From NCBI GenBank assembly GCA_021793395.1, contig JAJYSU010000025.1, positions 1 through 32,095 on the forward strand: a DNA stretch of 32,095 nt. Direction: 5' to 3'. The stretch comes from Actinomycetes bacterium. GTDB taxonomy: Bacteria > Actinomycetota > Acidimicrobiia > Acidimicrobiales > RAAP-2. Made by a program: the position numbers and the translations under genes. Of this stretch, positions 31,143-32,095 are shown in pieces; position 1 is the first letter of the stretch; the number at the start of each line of letters is the position of its first letter. The notes below the pieces were generated by a model. That model was given only the letters and a program-made list of their open reading frames with translations. It was not told where the DNA came from and ran no database searches.

Positions 31143-31414
31143 CTCTCGTTAAGCAGCGCGCGGCGGCGCTCGAACTCGTCGGCGTCGATCTCGCCCTTGG
31201 CCAGGCGCAGGCGCAGCACCTCGAGGGGGTTCTCACCCGTGGGAGGCGTCACGCTCGGAGGATAGGGCCCCACGTAGTGGTGTCCCGGACCGCGCCAGTG
31301 ACGCAACGCCGCAATGATCGCGATCACCACGACGACCCAGAACGCGATCATCATGAGAGCCATAAACCACCAGCCGCCGCCCCCGGGCCCGTTGCCGTAG
31401 TACCACCCGTTCAC
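31139..31414 (-). CDS. Small SHOCT-domain membrane protein
   Basis: The 91-residue protein has a Gly/Trp-rich start, one transmembrane helix (about 18-40), a linker with Pro and His, and a C-terminal SHOCT domain: NPLEVLRLRLAKGEIDADEF then ERRR. SHOCT is a short oligomerisation helix pair found at protein ends. I choose GTG 31414 because AGGAG lies five bases upstream; ATG 31429 adds five residues but has a poorly spaced site. It converges on the kinase gene with overlapping stops. Function unknown; it may modulate an envelope process. Confidence 0.82.
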   Translation of the reverse strand: MNGWYYGNGPGGGGWWFMALMMIAFWVVVVIAIIAALRHWRGPGHHYVGPYPPSVTPPTGENPLEVLRLRLAKGEIDADEFERRRALLNES

Positions 31415-31513
31415 GAGAACTCCTCTCATCTTCCTCGCACTCTAGGCGCCTCGTCGCAGGCGCTCGTGAAGAGGGAATAAAAACCTCGTAACGGTCGCGC
31501 TAAGGTGGCCGCG

Positions 31514-31930
31514 ATGGACACCGCACGCTACTCGTTGGCCGCGCTCGACTGCCCCGATCCCGTGGCGTTGGCGACGTTCTACTCGCGCATCACGGGACTG
31601 CGGATCGCACCACTCGATGAGGCTCCCGACGACGTCACGTGGGTCGAGCTCGTTCACGACGGTCACCCCACCCTCGCCTTCCAACGCGTCGCCTCCTACG
31701 TCGCCCCGACCTGGCCCGAGGGCCCGGTGCCCCAGCAGATGCACCTGGACTTCGAGGTGGACGACCTCGACGAGGGTGAGCGCGCCGTACGAGCCGCGGG
31801 GGCAACTCTCGCCACCGTTCAGCCGGGTGAGACCGGGGGAACCGACCGGTTCCGCGTCTTCCTGGACCCGGTCGGCCACCCGTTCTGTCTGGTACTGGTG
31901 CGACCAGACGAATCCGCCGCGTCGGTGTAG
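31514..31930 (+). CDS. VOC-superfamily (glyoxalase-like) protein
   Basis: The 138-residue protein has the paired beta-alpha-beta3 modules of the vicinal-oxygen-chelate fold: ALDCPDPVALATFYSRITGL at the start and MHLDFEVDDLDEGERAV then FLDPVGHPFCLVLVR at the end. Glyoxalase-like VOC proteins of this length are metal-dependent lyases, dioxygenases or resistance proteins; the residues here (His and Asp in MHLDFEVDD) do not identify the substrate. TAAGGT (31501-31506) lies seven bases before ATG 31514 and no ribosome binding site is present, so the transcript is probably leaderless. GTG 31505 would add only three residues and overlap the -10 box. Confidence 0.88.
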   Translation: MDTARYSLAALDCPDPVALATFYSRITGLRIAPLDEAPDDVTWVELVHDGHPTLAFQRVASYVAPTWPEGPVPQQMHLDFEVDDLDEGERAVRAAGATLATVQPGETGGTDRFRVFLDPVGHPFCLVLVRPDESAASV

Positions 31931-32018
31931 TCAGCGAATCGGCCTCGACGCCGCGGCGACCACGCCGTGGCGTATAGACTTACGATTCGCGTCTCGGGTC
32001 CTCGGCTCCGAGATCCGA

Positions 32019-32093
32019 GGACCTGTGGTGCAGCTCGGAGTGCACGCCGCCCTGTCAAGGCGGAGGTCGCGGGTTCAAATCCCGTCAGGTCCG
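32019..32093 (+). tRNA. tRNA-Asp (anticodon GTC)
   Basis: The acceptor stem GGACCTG (32019-32025) pairs with CAGGTCC (32086-32092); the anticodon stem CCGCC/GGCGG encloses CTGTCAA with GTC at 32054-32056; the T arm is GCGGG-TTCAAAT-CCCGT. The discriminator is G32093, as expected for Asp. CCA is not encoded (CT follows, then the window ends). TATAGA (31973-31978) or TACGAT (31981-31986) could be its promoter -10 box. A self-complementary stretch (CTCGG / CCGAG repeats, about 31993-32018) lies just before it. Confidence 0.96.
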
Positions 32094-32095
32094 CT

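Overview
The window is a high-GC, gene-dense bacterial chromosome segment with many GTG starts, 4-bp start/stop overlaps inside operons and several apparently leaderless transcripts. Gene style and protein sequences point to an actinobacterium; a deep branch such as Acidimicrobiia is my guess and cannot be proved from the window. I see no phage, insertion sequence, CRISPR array or plasmid genes. This is core and ordinary accessory chromosome; the interest lies mostly in regulatory sites and in a few unusual proteins.

Layout. 1-1480: 3' part of an orphan receiver-domain protein overlapping a CBS/CorC-type protein, then tRNA-Pro(CGG) and tRNA-Glu(TTC). 1476-2068: a stretch without a convincing gene. 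2069-3517: a CsoR-like operator in front of a TlpA-like thioredoxin and CcdA. 3744-5144: an AsnC/Lrp regulator divergent from a two-repeat membrane protein. 5141-9213: YihY/BrkB membrane protein, a PaaI-type thioesterase, and two cell-wall enzymes on the minus strand (D,D-carboxypeptidase and L,D-transpeptidase). 9285-11860: a LysR regulator overlapping an Uup-like ABC-F ATPase. 12009-14413: metY-metX, the direct-sulfhydrylation branch of methionine synthesis. 14410-16266: a glutaredoxin-thioredoxin reductase fusion divergent from a TetR regulator, with operator-like palindromes between them. 16346-18103: an eRF1-like small protein, an unnamed membrane protein and an S51/cyanophycinase-like hydrolase. 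18131-19981: a TetR regulator and a YhgE/Pip-like membrane protein separated by three evenly spaced operator-like palindromes. 19935-24498: NAD(P)HX repair enzyme, amidase, an isocitrate/isopropylmalate dehydrogenase relative and OsmC. 24544-28535: acyl-CoA dehydrogenase, APC-family amino-acid permease and a methyltransferase. 28475-31414: a secreted helical protein, an OmpR/histidine-kinase pair with an 11-bp direct-repeat box upstream, and a SHOCT membrane protein. 31514-32093: a VOC-fold protein and tRNA-Asp(GTC).

How the genes fit together. Three themes recur. Thiol redox: TlpA/CcdA carry reducing power outward, the Grx-TrxR fusion looks like a reduced AhpF, and OsmC is a thiol peroxidase. 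Cell wall: a D,D-carboxypeptidase trims pentapeptides to the tetrapeptide donors that an L,D-transpeptidase uses, and the two lie in tandem. Local regulation: at least five transcription factors (Lrp, LysR, two TetR, OmpR-type) sit beside or divergent to their probable targets, and most of these intergenic gaps contain recognisable symmetry. The two-component system with its divergent secreted neighbour and the TetR/YhgE locus are the best candidates for little-described regulatory units.
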